DNA from: Myxococcales bacterium | GTDB taxonomy: Bacteria > Myxococcota > Myxococcia > Myxococcales > Myxococcaceae | Length of the DNA stretch: 6,154 nt | NCBI GenBank assembly: GCA_003153055.1 | Contig: PMBV01000519.1 | Coordinates: forward strand, 1-6,154 | Reading direction: 5' to 3' | Shown: positions 6,146 through 6,154 of the stretch, piece after piece | How positions within the stretch are numbered: position 1 is the first letter of the stretch | Layout: each line of letters begins with the position of its first letter | Notes under the pieces: model-generated | What the model was told of the DNA's origin: nothing | Databases searched by the model: none | The model's input: only the letters and a program-made list of their open reading frames with translations | Position numbers and translations under genes: made by a program

Positions 6146-6154
6146 CACTGAAGG

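Larger units (their letters stand above)
1442..6154 (-). mobile_element. IS21-family transposable element with extra operon genes
   Basis: The element contains istA and istB preceded on the same strand by three further genes, and it is bounded by related repeats in opposite orientation at the two edges. The left edge is placed where the truncated polymerase frame stops being recognisable (1433-1445). The right edge is at or just beyond the window end, after the 16-bp repeat array. At more than 4.7 kb it is about twice the usual IS21 length of 2-2.5 kb. The target-site duplication cannot be shown because the right flank is not in the window. Exact tips are uncertain to within tens of bases. 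Confidence 0.75.

Overview
The window is GC-rich throughout. It shows one intact chromosomal-looking gene at the left, a broken gene fragment next to it, and then a large IS21-type transposable element whose five genes all lie on the minus strand. The tandem NG-pentapeptide protein with a cysteine-rich C-terminal domain is of a kind I associate with Myxococcota. With the high GC, this suggests a myxobacterium or related deltaproteobacterial-type genome, but that assignment is inference.

Layout: (1) Positions 42-1040 (+) encode a 332-residue protein with 25 Asn-Gly dipeptides spaced exactly five residues apart, followed by a domain with nine cysteines. A strong Rho-independent terminator follows at 1094-1135. 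(2) Positions 1211-1432 (-) encode the C-terminal end of a Y-family DNA polymerase (DinB/UmuC-like). The catalytic part is missing, and the frame runs directly into transposon-end DNA at about 1433-1445. (3) From about 1442 to at least 6150 lies the element. Its genes, in transcription order, are a zinc-ribbon/HTH protein (5899-5381), a small DUF669-like protein (5274-4855), a ParB-like DNA-binding protein (from 4861), the IstA DDE transposase (3972-2389) and the IstB AAA+ ATPase (2399-1614). A hairpin with a short T-tract (1558-1521) follows istB. (4) At the right edge (6051-6145) are about six head-to-tail copies of a 16-bp unit. Related copies sit in inverted orientation at the left end (1454-1494).

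How the genes work together: IstA and IstB are the transposition core, with IstA cutting and joining the ends and IstB choosing the target and activating IstA. Overlapping reading frames (DUF669-like/ParB-like and istA/istB), the same strand and strong ribosome sites imply one co-translated operon. Ordinary IS21 elements carry only istA and istB, so the three upstream genes are extra. Their families suggest DNA binding: a ParB-type HTH, a phage-type DUF669 fold and a zinc ribbon. They may act on the repeated end sites, but no function is shown. The most notable features are this enlarged IS21 operon, the iteron-like asymmetric ends, and the extremely regular NG-repeat protein next door.
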